Positions 23,078 to 34,353 of a stretch of DNA of 64,000 nucleotides are shown piece by piece. The position numbers and the translations under genes were made by a program. The notes under the pieces were generated by a model. It was not told the origin of the DNA, did no database searches, and was given only the letters and a program-made list of their open reading frames with translations. The DNA comes from Cladorrhinum sp. PSN259. Lineage: Eukaryota > Ascomycota > Sordariomycetes > Sordariales > Podosporaceae. Every line of letters begins with the position of its first letter. Positions within the stretch are counted from its first letter, which is position 1. The stretch is from contig MU867121.1 in assembly GCA_033725935.1 (NCBI GenBank), positions 124,001 through 188,000 on the forward strand, given 5' to 3'.

Positions 23078-23455
23078 ATGGAACCCCCTCTTGTCCGGGA
23101 TAAATTTGTCGAGGAGTATTTGCTGAAGCTCGATAGGCCACTTTTGACGTGCGTTGGTCTCCGTTCCGCTGACCATAGAGCTTTGAGAAAGCTGACTTAT
23201 GAGAGGAGCCTCAAATACACATTCAAAGTGGGAATTGGTACGTAGAAAATGGGCAAAGCATTCTTGGAAATTACCGTGAATGTTTAAATAAATCCAATCA
23301 GGTATCGTCTGTTATCAAACACCTACAACAAACGCCTCTCGGCCGCCTGCGGCTTCGAGTCTGTCACTTCAGACGATATGACCGCCTCTTTGTGCTCCGT
23401 TCTAGACGAAAACGCCATTGCTGACAACAATGAAACGTTTTTGACAACCAAATGA
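23078..23455 (+). CDS. Possible orphan small protein, 105 residues, two exons
   Basis: Candidate exons are 23078-23241 and 23302-23455 with a 60-nt intron (donor GTAGAA, acceptor CAATCAG). The predicted product starts MEPPLVRDKFVEEYLLKLDR and contains LRSADHRALRKLTYERSLKY, then, after the splice, TYNKRLSAACGFESVTSDDM and a C-terminus ending FLTTK. The composition is protein-like and the frame stays open for about 50 codons on both sides, but the donor is non-optimal and I recognise no family. It could be a fragment of a decayed gene, since it lies in the accessory stretch between a MITE and the NLR. Confidence 0.33.
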
Positions 23456-23903
23456 CACTGCACCAGCTCATGGGGGAAAGGCTGCAGAAGAAGAGTAACG
23501 GGATCGGGACCAGCCAGCCTATCTTCAAGCAGCTGTTTCCGTTGGACCTGTAGATCAAGATAAACTTGCCTAATTGACAGTGATGGGGAATCATAAGGAT
23601 GGGAGGGGGAGGCCGAGCAGGAAGGGCACTCAGAGTCATGCGAGCATGAAGTTTATCTAGGGGAGAGCCACCCAGCAACCAGTCACAGTCGACACAACAG
23701 CTACAATCACCACTAAAACACTCTCTTTTAGATGTTTACAAACGCGAAAAACATATCTACATGTTCCTCGTAGCTAATTAAGCAAAGTAAAAAAGTGAAA
23801 AAGAAAACAACACACAACACCGGGAATTCCTCAGTGGTCACCCACCCTCGCCGAACAGAAGGATAATTGTAAGGTGAGTCATGACAGCGGTGTCCGGCCA
23901 TAT
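23456..23903. other. Intergenic: 3' region of the NLR gene
   Basis: AT-rich sequence downstream of the NLR stop. No additional gene or repeat recognised. Confidence 0.5.
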
Positions 23904-26900
23904 TCATCTTTCGCTTCGCAGCAGCTCAACTACAGCTTTATGCCCCCTTTCGGTAGCCAACCGTAGCAGTGTCCAACCATCTTCATCTTCCGCGTCTATA
24001 TCGACCTTGCCCGTGCCGAGTAGTAGCTCAACTACAGCTTTATGCCCGTTTTTAGCGGCCCATAACAGCGGTGTATGGTTATATTCATCTTTCACGTTGA
24101 CATCGACCTTGCCAGTATCGAGTAGCAGCTTAACCACAGCTTCATGCCCGTTTTCGGCGGCCCTAGATAGCGGTGTCTGGCCATATTGACCTTTCACGTC
24201 GACATCGACCTTGCCAGTATCGAGTAGCAGCTTAACCACAGCTTCATGCCCGTTTAAGGCGGCCCATAACAGCGGTGTATGGTTATATTCATCTTTCACG
24301 TCGATATCGACCTTGCTAGTATCGAGTAGCAGCTTAACCACAGCTTTATGCCCGTTTTCGGCGGCCCATAACAGCGGTGTATGGTTATATTCATCTTTCA
24401 CGTTGACATCGACCTTGCCAGTATCGAGTAGCAGCTTAACCACAGCTTCATGCCCGNNNNNNNNNNNNNNNNNNNNNNNNNNNNNNNNNNNNNNNNNNNN
24501 NNNNNNNNNNNNNNNNNNNNNNNNNNNNNNNNNNNNNNNNNNNNNNNNNNNNACCTTGCCAGTATCGAGTAGCAGCTTAACCACAGCTTCATGCCCGTTT
24601 TCGGCGGCCCTAGATAGCGGTGTCTGGCCATATTGACCTTTCACGTCGACGTCGACATCGACCTTGCTAGTATCGAGTAGCAGCTTAACCACAGCTTCAT
24701 GCCCGTTTGAGGCGGCCCACGACAGCGGTGTATAGCCGAATCCATCCTTAGTGTCAATATCTCCAATAACGCAATCTGCCTTTTGCAAAATGGTCGTTAA
24801 TAGCCCAGCCACACCGTATCTCGACACAACATGGACTAGCCTTGTCCCATGGTATAGAAGGTCAGAGTTATTATCGGGAAATATCCTGTAAACTCGCACC
24901 CATAACTCTATACGATCGTCTGAAGGCCAGTCAAGTAAAGCCAAAAGATCCTCTGGATCATCTCGAGAGATGCTTCTAGCATCCCACTGTTGTGTATGCG
25001 CCACCCATGACGTCGTAGCATAACGTAAGAACGGAAAAGCCTCGTCATAACGTAAGTGAGGAGGTTCCTCCTCCATATAACTTATTGACTGACTGATCTC
25101 TTCCATTACCAGGTACCGTATGCAGATCTTGGAGAACCGGAAGTGGGCTCTACCTGCTGCTTCGGTCGCTGTTGCACTACCATCCAGAGCTAACAGGCCT
25201 TTCTCGACAAAGAAGTCCTTGACGGACTGGTGGATGAACTGGACAACCTCCGTACGGCTGACCTCAGCAAGGCCCTTGCTCAGGGTTAGAACTCGCCTCT
25301 TGACTCGTTCACGGCCGGATACGTAATCCTCCGCGTCCTGGCATGCCCGTAATGACCCGTATGGACAGTCGGCATCGATAACCATGGCCCACGGGAATTC
25401 GCCTACTGATAGAGGCCGTATAGCGAAGCATATCCACTGGACCAGCTTAACGGAGCTTGGTTCCATATTCTGAATCAGCTGCTGGTACAGTTTATCGAGA
25501 TCCTGAGGGATAGTATAGATTTCTGCTTCAATTTTCTTAAGTCCGTAGCCATCGCGGTCAAGGTCCAGAACTCGCTTTACCACGAGATGCGCCCACATAA
25601 AAACGCCAGCGGCACGTTCGGTAACCAAGGTCGGGATTGTAGAGGACCCCTGGAATGAGGAAAGTTGGCCATCTACAAACGTCGAAATATCCTTTTGGTT
25701 TTCATCCTCGGTGCATATTTTAAACGCATTTTCGTCCAGATCCAAGATCGGGTAATGACGACAAGAAAAACAGATGCGGAGCTGTCTAAGGCCAGCAGGA
25801 TGGGATTCAAGATCTTTTAGCAAGGACTTAAATCCCTCGACAAGCTTAACCGCGTTATCCCTGCCACTTTCGTCTAAAGCGTCGATAAATAACCATACCG
25901 AGCGAGCCTTCAGGACCTTAGGAAGGGACGACTCGAAGAAGACCCGCAATTCTTCCTGATGCCAGTCCCAATTTTTACCAGGCTCCCCGTTCTCCTTGCT
26001 TCGTTTCTCGAACGTATCAATGAGATCTTGTAGTGCATCGGGGACTTGCCCAAGGATCTGATGAAGGAGAGACCGGAAGAAGCCAAGAGGCGTCTTTTGG
26101 AGCTTATCACCGCGGTCATGAAAGAAAAACGAGAGAACAAGAGCGTTGTCTCCAGCTCGGTGATTGTTGTGAGCGTATTTTATCAGCGTCGATTTCCCGG
26201 AACCCGGCTTTCCCCTAATCCAGAGTAGGCCTCGATCGCAAGCGGCCCAGCGTCTGTATGTCTTGTGTTCAAGCAGCCACTTGCATGTCCCCGCGAAAGC
26301 GCGGCTAACGTCGTGTGACCGAGCCTGCATGTGTGGAAAGGCTAGCGATTTGAGGCAGTTCCCGGACAGTGCTGGTACGGTTGGAGGTAGTTTTGGAGGC
26401 TCAGGATGGCCTAGAAGCAGTGTGTTAACGGTCTTGGATTAGACGACATTGATAAACTAGCTATTACAAGGTCTACATACACTGGGCACGACTGGAGACT
26501 AGCTCCGGGCCCTCCTCGATCATCTCCTCGATAGCCGACCTAAGAACTATGAATTCGTGCTCTTCTGGGCTGCCGAACTTTTGGATATTGAAGTGAGTGC
26601 GGGGTAGTGCGTATTTGTCTGTCTTCTCGTTCGAATCGAGGGTTCCCGAACTTTCGTTTACAAGAATGACAGGTGCGATGTTGGGGCCCTTCGTTGGGGT
26701 TAATAGAGGTACAAAACATATAGTCTATGAGGAACGTATACCTTTCCGTGGTCTTTTTCGACTATACGGCTAACGTCGCTTTCTTTCTGTTCATAAAAGC
26801 ATGCAACCCTTGGTACCGCGCTCTGCCGGGCGATGCGGGAGTACATATCCACCACATCGACGAGCGATTCTCCTCCTGCCCGGAGTATTTCGAGATTCTC

Positions 26901-28127
26901 CTCGTAAACAGGGCTGTCAGTAAAGAGTTCTTGGGCACGCTTCAGAACCTCCCCCTGAGGGAGCGAGTCATGCGTGCCCCGGAAGGGCGTCCCAAGGAAG
27001 ACCAAACCGACTGTCGAATCGTAGATATCTGGCCAGCGCTTCCGCTCCATGTGGGCGTCCACAAGCGTCTGACACCATGTTAGCGTGGATTCTATGGAAA
27101 TACCCGAGCACGTACCTTTAGGATCACGAGGCCACCAAAGCTGTGCCCAATGAGGATGAGCGGTCGTTTCGGGTCCTTCTAGAGATGCCAGGCCTTAGTA
27201 TAGAGCGCAATAGGCACAATCCACTACACTCTCGCATTCTATATACGGAGACTGACCTTCCTGCAAGCCTTCAATTGAACTAGGAATGACTGGCTGATGT
27301 CGGAAAGTTTTGTCTTGATCGCGTCTTGTCCAAACCACCGCGAGTGGTAGCCATATCGCATAATGCGAGCGCGAGGTGCCACGGCCGGTAGAAACCGCTC
27401 ATCTTCCAGCCAGTTGACGTAGACTGGGCTGTCACCACTGTCAATCTTCTGGCACCACGTGTCATTGGGATGCGCACCCATCCCATGCACGGCCACGATG
27501 CTGGAGCGAGTTAGAAGATGAAGGATTGGAATCTAGAAGCGCTGGACTGCTTACTCAACAGGATCACCGGCTTCAGGCTGTGAAGGACGATTGGTACCGT
27601 CATACAGCATCCGAAGTCCCAAGTCCCCAGAAGTAATGGGCCGTACCCTCGGGGCTCTCGGCTCGACTTGGCCATCGACGAAGGGTTCATGTGTTTGGCT
27701 GAGAACTCTGCCAGGAATTGCTACGTGTGGATTTGTATGCTCTGCGCCATCCCCATGACTGGTATTTCCCGCGATGCTTGATAGTCGCGATGCCTCGACA
27801 GCGTGGGCCGCGGGTGGAGTTTGTATGCTGGCGGCTGTCGGGTGATGGTCTGCATGGCTCGTATCTGAGCTAGGTCGAGTTACCCGAGCGTCGGGCGTGG
27901 GCGAGGGAGGAGTGTCTTGCTCTGCAGCGATGGTAAAAGATGTCTTCGGTCCATGTTCTTCGTCTTCTAGCTCGGACGACTGGTGCTCTGCTGAAAAGTT
28001 AGTTCTAGGAAGGCTTAGAATCGGCGGCTAGTCTGAGCATACCACTGGGTTGCGACGGGGCAGGTACGGTAGTACGACGACGTTTGGAAACATCCCGAAG
28101 CGACTCGCGTATGTTTCTCTTAGACAT
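23904..28127 (-). CDS. NLR/STAND protein: serine-esterase-like + NACHT + ankyrin repeats
   Basis: Seven exons on the minus strand: 28043-28127, 27555-27990, 27257-27500, 27116-27178, 26742-27068, 26481-26688 and 23904-26410. They total 1289 residues, including about 33 unknown ones from an assembly gap. Residues 1-175 are a disordered lead starting MSKRNIRESLRDVSKRRR. An alpha/beta-hydrolase domain of the fungal SesB/lipase type follows (about 175-385: IVAVHGMGAHPNDTW; nucleophile elbow GHSFGG with Ser268; GLVFLGTPFRGT). A linker with CLKSLAFPHMQARSHD leads into the NACHT NTPase (Walker A GKPGSGKST at 521-529, Walker B LFIDALDE at 628-635). From about 980 come ankyrin repeats of about 34 residues that are nearly identical (GHEAVVKLLLDTGKVDVNVK). 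By family such proteins act in heterokaryon incompatibility and non-self sensing: the repeats sense, NACHT oligomerises, the hydrolase is the effector. The ligand is unknown. It is head to head with the gene at 28483. Confidence 0.9.
23930..24735 (-). repeat. High-identity ankyrin-coding tandem repeats (about 102-nt units)
   Basis: Units such as TACAAAACCGGG-free blocks are not involved; the recurring block on the plus strand is AGTATCGAGTAGCAGCTTAA CCACAGCTTCATGCCCG, repeated about every 102 nt with very few differences, including third-position identity. This points to recent amplification or concerted evolution. The array contains an assembly gap. Confidence 0.9.
24457..24552. other. Assembly gap (96 N) inside the ankyrin array
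   Basis: A run of 96 undetermined bases. It keeps the reading frame (32 codons), but the distance between flanking identical motifs (about 47 residues) fits neither one nor two 34-residue units, so the gap length is probably an estimate and the true repeat number is unknown. Confidence 0.95.
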
Positions 28128-28482
28128 GGCGTTGGTCGGTGGATTCGAGAGGATGCGTATGCTTGCACTGTTCCGCTTGGGTACGTATGGAGAGAACCTG
28201 GCGGGGAAACTCTCTTGGGGAAGAAGATAACATCGGCAGATAATGGGAACTCAGCTTTCAACCCCTCATTCTTTCGTTGCAACCAACCAGCGAAGACCAC
28301 CTGCAGTTCTGCCTGACCGGTACCATTCAGCACTGCCAGTCAGCCTTGCGCCTCACTCCCCGAATAGAAGTCTTCCTCGCCCCAGGCTTTGAAGAAGACT
28401 CTCCAAGCCGGTCTTGTTAGGTCCCTCATCCGCTCTTCAATGCCCTCAGGCAAAGATCAATGCTAACGGGACAACCATAGAC
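28128..28482. promoter_or_regulatory. Bidirectional promoter region between the NLR and the membrane protein gene
   Basis: Only 355 nt separate the divergent starts at 28127 (-) and 28483 (+), so both promoters and leaders must lie here. No clear TATA box or factor site was recognised. The compact arrangement allows co-regulation; this is inference. Confidence 0.5.
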
Positions 28483-29481
28483 ATGGGATATTCGCCACCA
28501 TTCCCGAAACATCAGCAATTGTGCACCTATTTCGATCGCGAGACCGATGGAGAAAAGGAGAAACCGCCCATCGAAAACCTCCCCGGCTGGCCATGCGTGT
28601 CGCTAAGAGACCATGTCTCCCTAGAAAAATTACTGTACAGTGAACTCTACGCCTCTGACCTGGAAACGGTTGCGCCGCGCCTATGGATCATGACTACACA
28701 GTCCAGCGCAAACGTCGAACCGCTCCATCGGCAAAGAATAAAGGGGCGCGAAATACTAATCACGGAGAGCCCTCGTCTGCACCTGGTATGGATCCACGAT
28801 CGGATATTCATCAAGCCAATTCCTAAATACCTGCTGTCATACCATTTCTGGGACCGGTTTTTGCTCTGCAAGCCAACAGTACCAGGTTCACGGCAGGACC
28901 TTGTCCAAAGAGCCGCAACCGGGTACCTCCGCTCTTATCGTTATTTGATCCAGCATGAGTCCGACTTCGATATGGGGAAGCAGTTACGACTCATTCCTCA
29001 GCATGTCGAGTGGCCGGAGTTTTGCCGCTTCATCATGAATTTCGATCAGGTCACCGATACCGACGTGTCGCCTCGGTACCATTACGGCGAGCTCAGGCTG
29101 TCGCGGCTTAATTTCTATGCGCCGTTCCTTTTCGGTAGATTCCACTTCCATAAGTCGCAAGGGCAATACAGTGACTACTTTGCCCGATTTTACGGACCTA
29201 TGTTGTTCATGTTTGCCGTGGCGTCGACGATTCTCAGTTCCATGCAGGTGGAGATAGCGGTTGAGCAGGTGTCGGCGACGCAGGGAGTAGTCCTTCGGGC
29301 TGTGTGCCGGTGGACAAGTACGGTCATTCTGGTGGGGACTACTCTGATAGCTCTTGGATTTTGGTTGCTCTGGCTGTGGCTGTTTTGCGATGAGTGGGTA
29401 TACGCACTTAGGTGCCGGGCAAAGAAAAGGCGGGAGATGCTGGATCACTCGGGCTGCCTGAGAGATACACCGGTGGTCTAA
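28483..29481 (+). CDS. Membrane protein resembling the fungal DUF6601 family
   Basis: One exon; the first in-frame ATG (28483, MGYSPPFPKHQQL) gives 332 residues. A soluble N-terminal part includes WIHDRIFIKPIPKYLLSYHF, LRSYRYLIQHESDFDM and VSPRYHYGELRLSRLNFYAP, which I associate from memory with the fungal family DUF6601. Two hydrophobic segments lie near the C-terminus (FYGPMLFMFAVASTILSSMQV and TVILVGTTLIALGFWLLWLWL), followed by a basic tail (RCRAKKRREML). The biochemical function is unknown. Its start lies 355 nt from the NLR start in divergent orientation, which suggests, without proving, a functional pairing or shared expression. An upstream extension by splicing cannot be excluded. Confidence 0.72.
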   Translation: MGYSPPFPKHQQLCTYFDRETDGEKEKPPIENLPGWPCVSLRDHVSLEKLLYSELYASDLETVAPRLWIMTTQSSANVEPLHRQRIKGREILITESPRLHLVWIHDRIFIKPIPKYLLSYHFWDRFLLCKPTVPGSRQDLVQRAATGYLRSYRYLIQHESDFDMGKQLRLIPQHVEWPEFCRFIMNFDQVTDTDVSPRYHYGELRLSRLNFYAPFLFGRFHFHKSQGQYSDYFARFYGPMLFMFAVASTILSSMQVEIAVEQVSATQGVVLRAVCRWTSTVILVGTTLIALGFWLLWLWLFCDEWVYALRCRAKKRREMLDHSGCLRDTPVV

Positions 29482-32441
29482 GGACTAAGGTACTGATAGA
29501 AAACCGAAGGTCGAACGGGAAGTTGTCAGATCTGCGTATCCCTCAATCATCAGTCTGATCACTCTCACCAGTGAGCGGCTGTGCATTTATATACGTCCGG
29601 TGCTCTAATGTCGGCGCGGCCAGGAATATGGCGAACCTGAGATCCAAGCAGTTGCCGCCTAGTATCGTGGCTTTCTTTAACGCAGACGGTGTTGTCAAGT
29701 AACAAAATGTCATAGAATATTTTCATGAGATGGTCGCTCAAATAAACAGGTGAATCATGAGCATTGCCGAGTAAACGACCTGACTGTCCACAGAACTCTG
29801 GGCGACGCCTTCGATATCGAAGTGAGCCTTGCCATCAAGGAAAATATCCCACATGCGGAGCAGGCAAGCCAGCTGCCCACCGACTGCTTTGCCGCAGCCC
29901 AGCTTATGAAAGTAGTCAGCGCACGAGCTCGTTAAATGCACGGGGTAGTTAACCGCTTCGGGAAGAAACCTGTGTGAGCCACAGTCTGGTTTCCAATCAT
30001 GGGAAATGCAATGGGGTTATCGCGGCTGAGAGCAGCCCATGAATTCCCCCGTGCAGGCTGCGAGCCTGGCACAAAGGGCGTTTGTGCCAGTGCTTTCGGT
30101 CCAAAGCCGCAGCCACTCCTGGATTGCGCCCAGGTTTCTCAGTATATATGTAGTGTAAAGGGGAACGATCTCTTGCAATTCCTGGCCACCCCTGAGCCGT
30201 TGCTATAGCAACATCCAACACCAGCCAAATTCTATTCAACCCAAGTTACGGCCTCCGCATTGCACTTGGGACGGTTGCACGAAATATCCTGCATGCCGCC
30301 TGGTAGTTGCGCGTGCTTCTCATCGAAATGGTCATACATCACCGCCGGTTGACAGTACCTGAACGTTCTTTCCTGATAGGTTAGGGTTTTGTCCCTAATG
30401 CAAGTATGGACTCTGCTTCCTATCCATATTATGGTAAGGAGTGGAAAGGGGTCTGGCCCGGGAGATTCTTCCTCTATTGCAACATTGACCCGCACTCCCT
30501 GCCGGATGCGGAATTCGAGCAGCTCTGATGCACCACGCTGTGGATAAAATAATCGGTACCGCAAAATAGAGGCACCGCTAAACACTACGTTTTTCAACGC
30601 AAAAAGCTCTGCTAAAATCATCTTTACTTCCCAATTAATACAAATACCAAAGATATAGACTCGAGATTTGTAGAAAAAGGGACCCAGAGGCATAGTTGCG
30701 GCCGGAGGAAGTGCTGATTTTGGTGGTTGTATACCTTTGCAGTGACTAACACCAGTTTGCAGTGTCAGTTTTTTTGTCCACAGCGTGTGCACTCACTGCA
30801 AGTTGCCTGGCAGCAGAGCGCAGCTTCCAGCTTCCAGAATGCCAAGAGCAACGGAAAGTGGGGCAGATCGTGGGATCTTGGGGAATCGAGATCGAAGTTG
30901 AACGGGTGTCACTTTCATTTGATTGAGAGCTCGGGCTATTGTTCTAAACAGTCAAAGATCAGGAGGATTGAATAAATGTCATGTCTGATCAATGATCCCT
31001 CCAGAGCTCATAATGTAGAATGGCACAGAATCGGGTACTTGCTCCTCAGGGGCTTCGGATCTGGTCGATGATGCATCTGGAAAGGGGCAATACGTTGTCA
31101 TTTTTGGATTATTACCACTTGGTTTGTGCCAACGTAGTGGCGGTTGAAAAAAGAAAGTAGCGAGACCACTCTGGACGGCTTGTCCCGCCCTTCATCCCGC
31201 CTAACCACAAGAGCATGATTACGTGGCAATATACGTTTAGTTCATCTCAATCAACCGCGATCTATTGTGTCCACTGGCATGACAATTCAAGACTCAACCA
31301 GCATGTCATTGATTTCTGGTCTAGATCGTGAAAGCATCACTGGCAGGTTGCTGTCGTCAGACCGTCGGACCTTCGGCAGGCAATACCCTGGCCAAAATCC
31401 GGCGCTAAATACCAAAACGCCACGACAAGACTGCGGTTCAGGCCGATGATCAACGCCAAGACACCACGGAAGACCAGGAAGGCGTGCCGGCTTGGATCTT
31501 TCCGCTCCTGGGAAATTGGTCTCTCAGACTTTGTTTCCCAAGAGGACTGGGAGAGAAAAGTAGATACGGTCTTTCCTTGGATCGGATCAGATAGCTTTCT
31601 GGCTGATAGGCAAATGGTGTTATTTTCCAGCGGATATTTCACAGCAGCCCGTGGATAATTGCTCAATTCTCTAGACCGCAGAGTGCATATGCGACATTAC
31701 ACTGCTGCAATTCTGATGAGCATTTTCGAATCCTGCAAGCCAGCAACTTTCCCTTGCGAATTGGGTCCCTGGCACACCGACAGATGAACGGTAGACCAGT
31801 GTTGTTAAACACTAAACTAAACTGGGTACTTTTTATGAATTATGATACACACAGGCCTTTTTTTTTCTTCTTCTTTGTTTTCCTGTTTACCCAGGTTTTG
31901 CACAGCTGAAGAGCCCCGTAGCCATGCACAACCTGTACCACTTTACACATATTTCTGGCCTTTTCATGTGTAACGCCATCTCTTTGATCTGAAGCTGTGT
32001 TTCACCGTTTGCAAATAGCGGCGGGCCCCGTCTATTCCACCCAATCCACAAGTAAGCACACCCTGCCTGTAAACTCAATTAGACCCCTGTTGCATGCCGA
32101 TGTACCCTGTTTGGAAGTGCTGTACCTACTTTATTTATTCCAGGGCCTATTTGAGCTGAAAGGGGGCTAAAAAAGAAATCTGATCCTTCCTCTTAATTCC
32201 CGAGCTCCCAGCCCAGAATTCTCAATGGTTCCAGGTCCCCAGATATCCGGACCTCGATAACTGGTCGAGGTTTGCTCAAACTGACACTTGTAGCTGTCTC
32301 TTTGAGTTGACCAAGCTGCCGAATCCTAGCTCCGGGGTAGCTCCCGCCTCCAGCACGATCAAGTCCCCACCGTTTGAGGCCGAACGTTCCACCAAGCAAG
32401 TCTCAGCTCCGAACCGCGCCGCGTAGGCGACCGTCGCCAGG
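29482..32441. other. Gene-poor accessory stretch with one MITE
   Basis: About 3 kb without a supported gene. It contains MITE copy B (30534-30787), short broken frames and AT-rich parts (for example 31800-31890). On the minus strand near 29580-29735 a frame with DILLLDN is possibly the decayed end of an oxygenase gene, but nothing continuous supports it. The last part is the upstream region of the gene at 32442. Confidence 0.45.
30534..30787 (-). mobile_element. MITE-like element, copy B (inverted relative to copy A)
   Basis: About 254 bp with terminal inverted repeats CACGCTGTGGATAAAA and TTTTTTGTCCACAGCGTG, flanked on both sides by TGCAC (30529-30533 and 30788-30792), a candidate 5-bp target-site duplication. 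Its reverse complement aligns along its length with copy A, with about 17-20 extra nt near the right end (a partial duplication of ACTGCAA-containing sequence). It is non-autonomous; the transposase family cannot be assigned from this window. Confidence 0.85.
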
Positions 32442-34353
32442 ATGGACGAGACGACGGCCGAGCAAGACGCAAAAATGCCCAAGGCCGTTAAGGATAGAGT
32501 GTGCAAGTACTGCAACGTGGCCTTCACATCTTCCTCGCTGGGCCGGCATCTAGATGTTTGGATCAAGGAGACCAATCCTAAACCACCGGATGGAATACAC
32601 GACGTCGAGGCAATCCGAAAACTTCGCGGCCGCATCACAAGAAGGAGGTCGAAAGCGCCAGCAAGTCGACGAAATACCTCAGTCTCAGTCGGGACGCCGG
32701 CAGACTCGGGCGTCTCCGAAGATGCCGAACACTCAGCGTCAAACTCACCACTACTCCAGCACAAGGCGAGGAAGGACTCGGAAGCCGAAATAGCGAAAAA
32801 ATACCCCTTCAATACGCCCTGGGAAGCAACCGGAGTGATCAATAATCTGGACTATCCAGGCCAGAACGATGGTGATGTCGCAGACGATCAAGATGAAGGT
32901 CTTCCCTCTACAGCTGGGTCTCTTCAGCAGCGGGCCATTAGTCGCCGCAAGATGAAGCAACAGTTGAACGCTAAGCAGGAAGTCCAAGACGCACTGGATA
33001 CTGCAAAAGCCGCTGAGTTGGCCCTGCGGGAGATTATTGGTTCCTGGAGAGCTGCCAAGTATGTTACCACTCGAGACCACGTTTCTTCTTTTTCATTCTT
33101 GGGAGGAACAAATCCACTAACCTTGCGATAGACATCAGGTTGATATCAATTCGATGCCCTTCGACTTCGACCCTCTGTCTCTCGATTTCCCCGCCCTGAC
33201 ACTGCACTGTCTCGAACCGCCGCCGACTTTATTCGCCTCAACTCAGTGTCCGACTCCGACTTCCTGGTCAATCTCGCCGCCCGGTGCCACTCAATACGAA
33301 GCATTGCAGGGACACTTTCGAGAGGAATTTCAGAAGTGGAAGGTTACTTGTGCGGGGGCCACGACCGCTGTGATAGAGGACTTGACATATCCTCCATCCG
33401 CTGCAACACCCAAGGTTGACGTCCGCGATGAGGTCCGCAAGGCGGAGAAGAAAGCTGAAAAAATGGAAAAGCAAGTTTCTGAGCACATCCAAGTCACCTA
33501 CAACATCTGGATTGGGCTTCCTGAAGAAGAACGCAAAAGGGTGTGGAACTTGGAAATGGCGAGGGCCTTGGGTAGGAGTAGGAAAGAGATGGACAAGTTG
33601 AAGCGTACGCAAGACATTCTCAGGCAGGAGAATGCCCACCTCAAAATGCAGATGGATCAGTTGAATCGTCTGCAGCAGCCAAGAGAGTTCAAGATTAGCC
33701 CTCCGTCGCTCGTTTATATAGACGAGAAACTCTTGAATCATGTGCTCGCTGAAGGAGTAGTTGAGAAGAGAACGGGCGTCGGTTTAAATCTGGCTGACCG
33801 CCACTCTGATCTCAGTACCATCTTGTCGGCTGCTATTGACCGGTGGAAGAACGTGATCGTCTCATCCCGTTCCGCCACCAGTGGTCTCCAAGCCCAACGT
33901 TCATTGCCAACTTCGAGCACAGCACACTCACCCGCCACTTTAACAGCCAAGAGCCCAATACAATCAGCGGCAGGTGAAGGCCAAAGCCCAGCCCAATCAG
34001 CGTCGGACGCGGGTGAGACACCAGCAACGCTTCCACAACAGCCTCTTCCGCTCCAGCCTCAACACAGTAACACCACACCCAGCACTGGGGTTCACCAGCC
34101 AGCTGCCTCGACTGGGTCAGTGGAAGAGACCATACCCTCGGTAGCTACCGCCACTAAAACGCCAAGCAAGTCAGAATCGGCAAGTGGAAGCGCTGAGGTT
34201 GACGCAGATCAAGAAATGGCCGATCAAGTTGCCCGTGCAGATTTACATGCTGACGAGGACGAAGATGCTGACGCTGACGCTGATGCTGATAACGATGCCG
34301 ATGCCGAAGGCGAGATGGATGTAGATACCGAAGGTTTCATTGCTAAGATGTAG
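32442..34353 (+). CDS. Conserved-looking fungal protein with CxxC finger-like N-terminus, coiled coil and acidic tail
   Basis: Exons 32442-33058 and 33132-34353 (donor GTATGT, acceptor GATAG) encode 612 residues. Near the N-terminus VCKYCNVAFTSSSLGRHLDV carries Cys21, Cys24 and His36, like a partial C2H2/C2HC finger. A central helical part (about 290-400) is rich in Lys/Glu with coiled-coil character (EVRKAEKKAEKMEKQVSEHI; SRKEMDKLKRTQDILRQENA). A Ser/Pro/Gln-rich linker leads to an acidic alternating Asp/Ala tail (DADADADNDADAEGEMDVD). This composition suggests a nuclear, chromatin- or transcription-related protein, but I recognise no named family and assign no function. A second in-frame ATG lies at 32475 (MPKAVKDRV). 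Confidence 0.78.

Noticed and set aside
29580..29735. Minus-strand frame with DILLLDN, reminiscent of a TauD-like oxygenase end
   Set aside because: The expected His spacing does not fit and no upstream domain is in frame. At most a decayed fragment.
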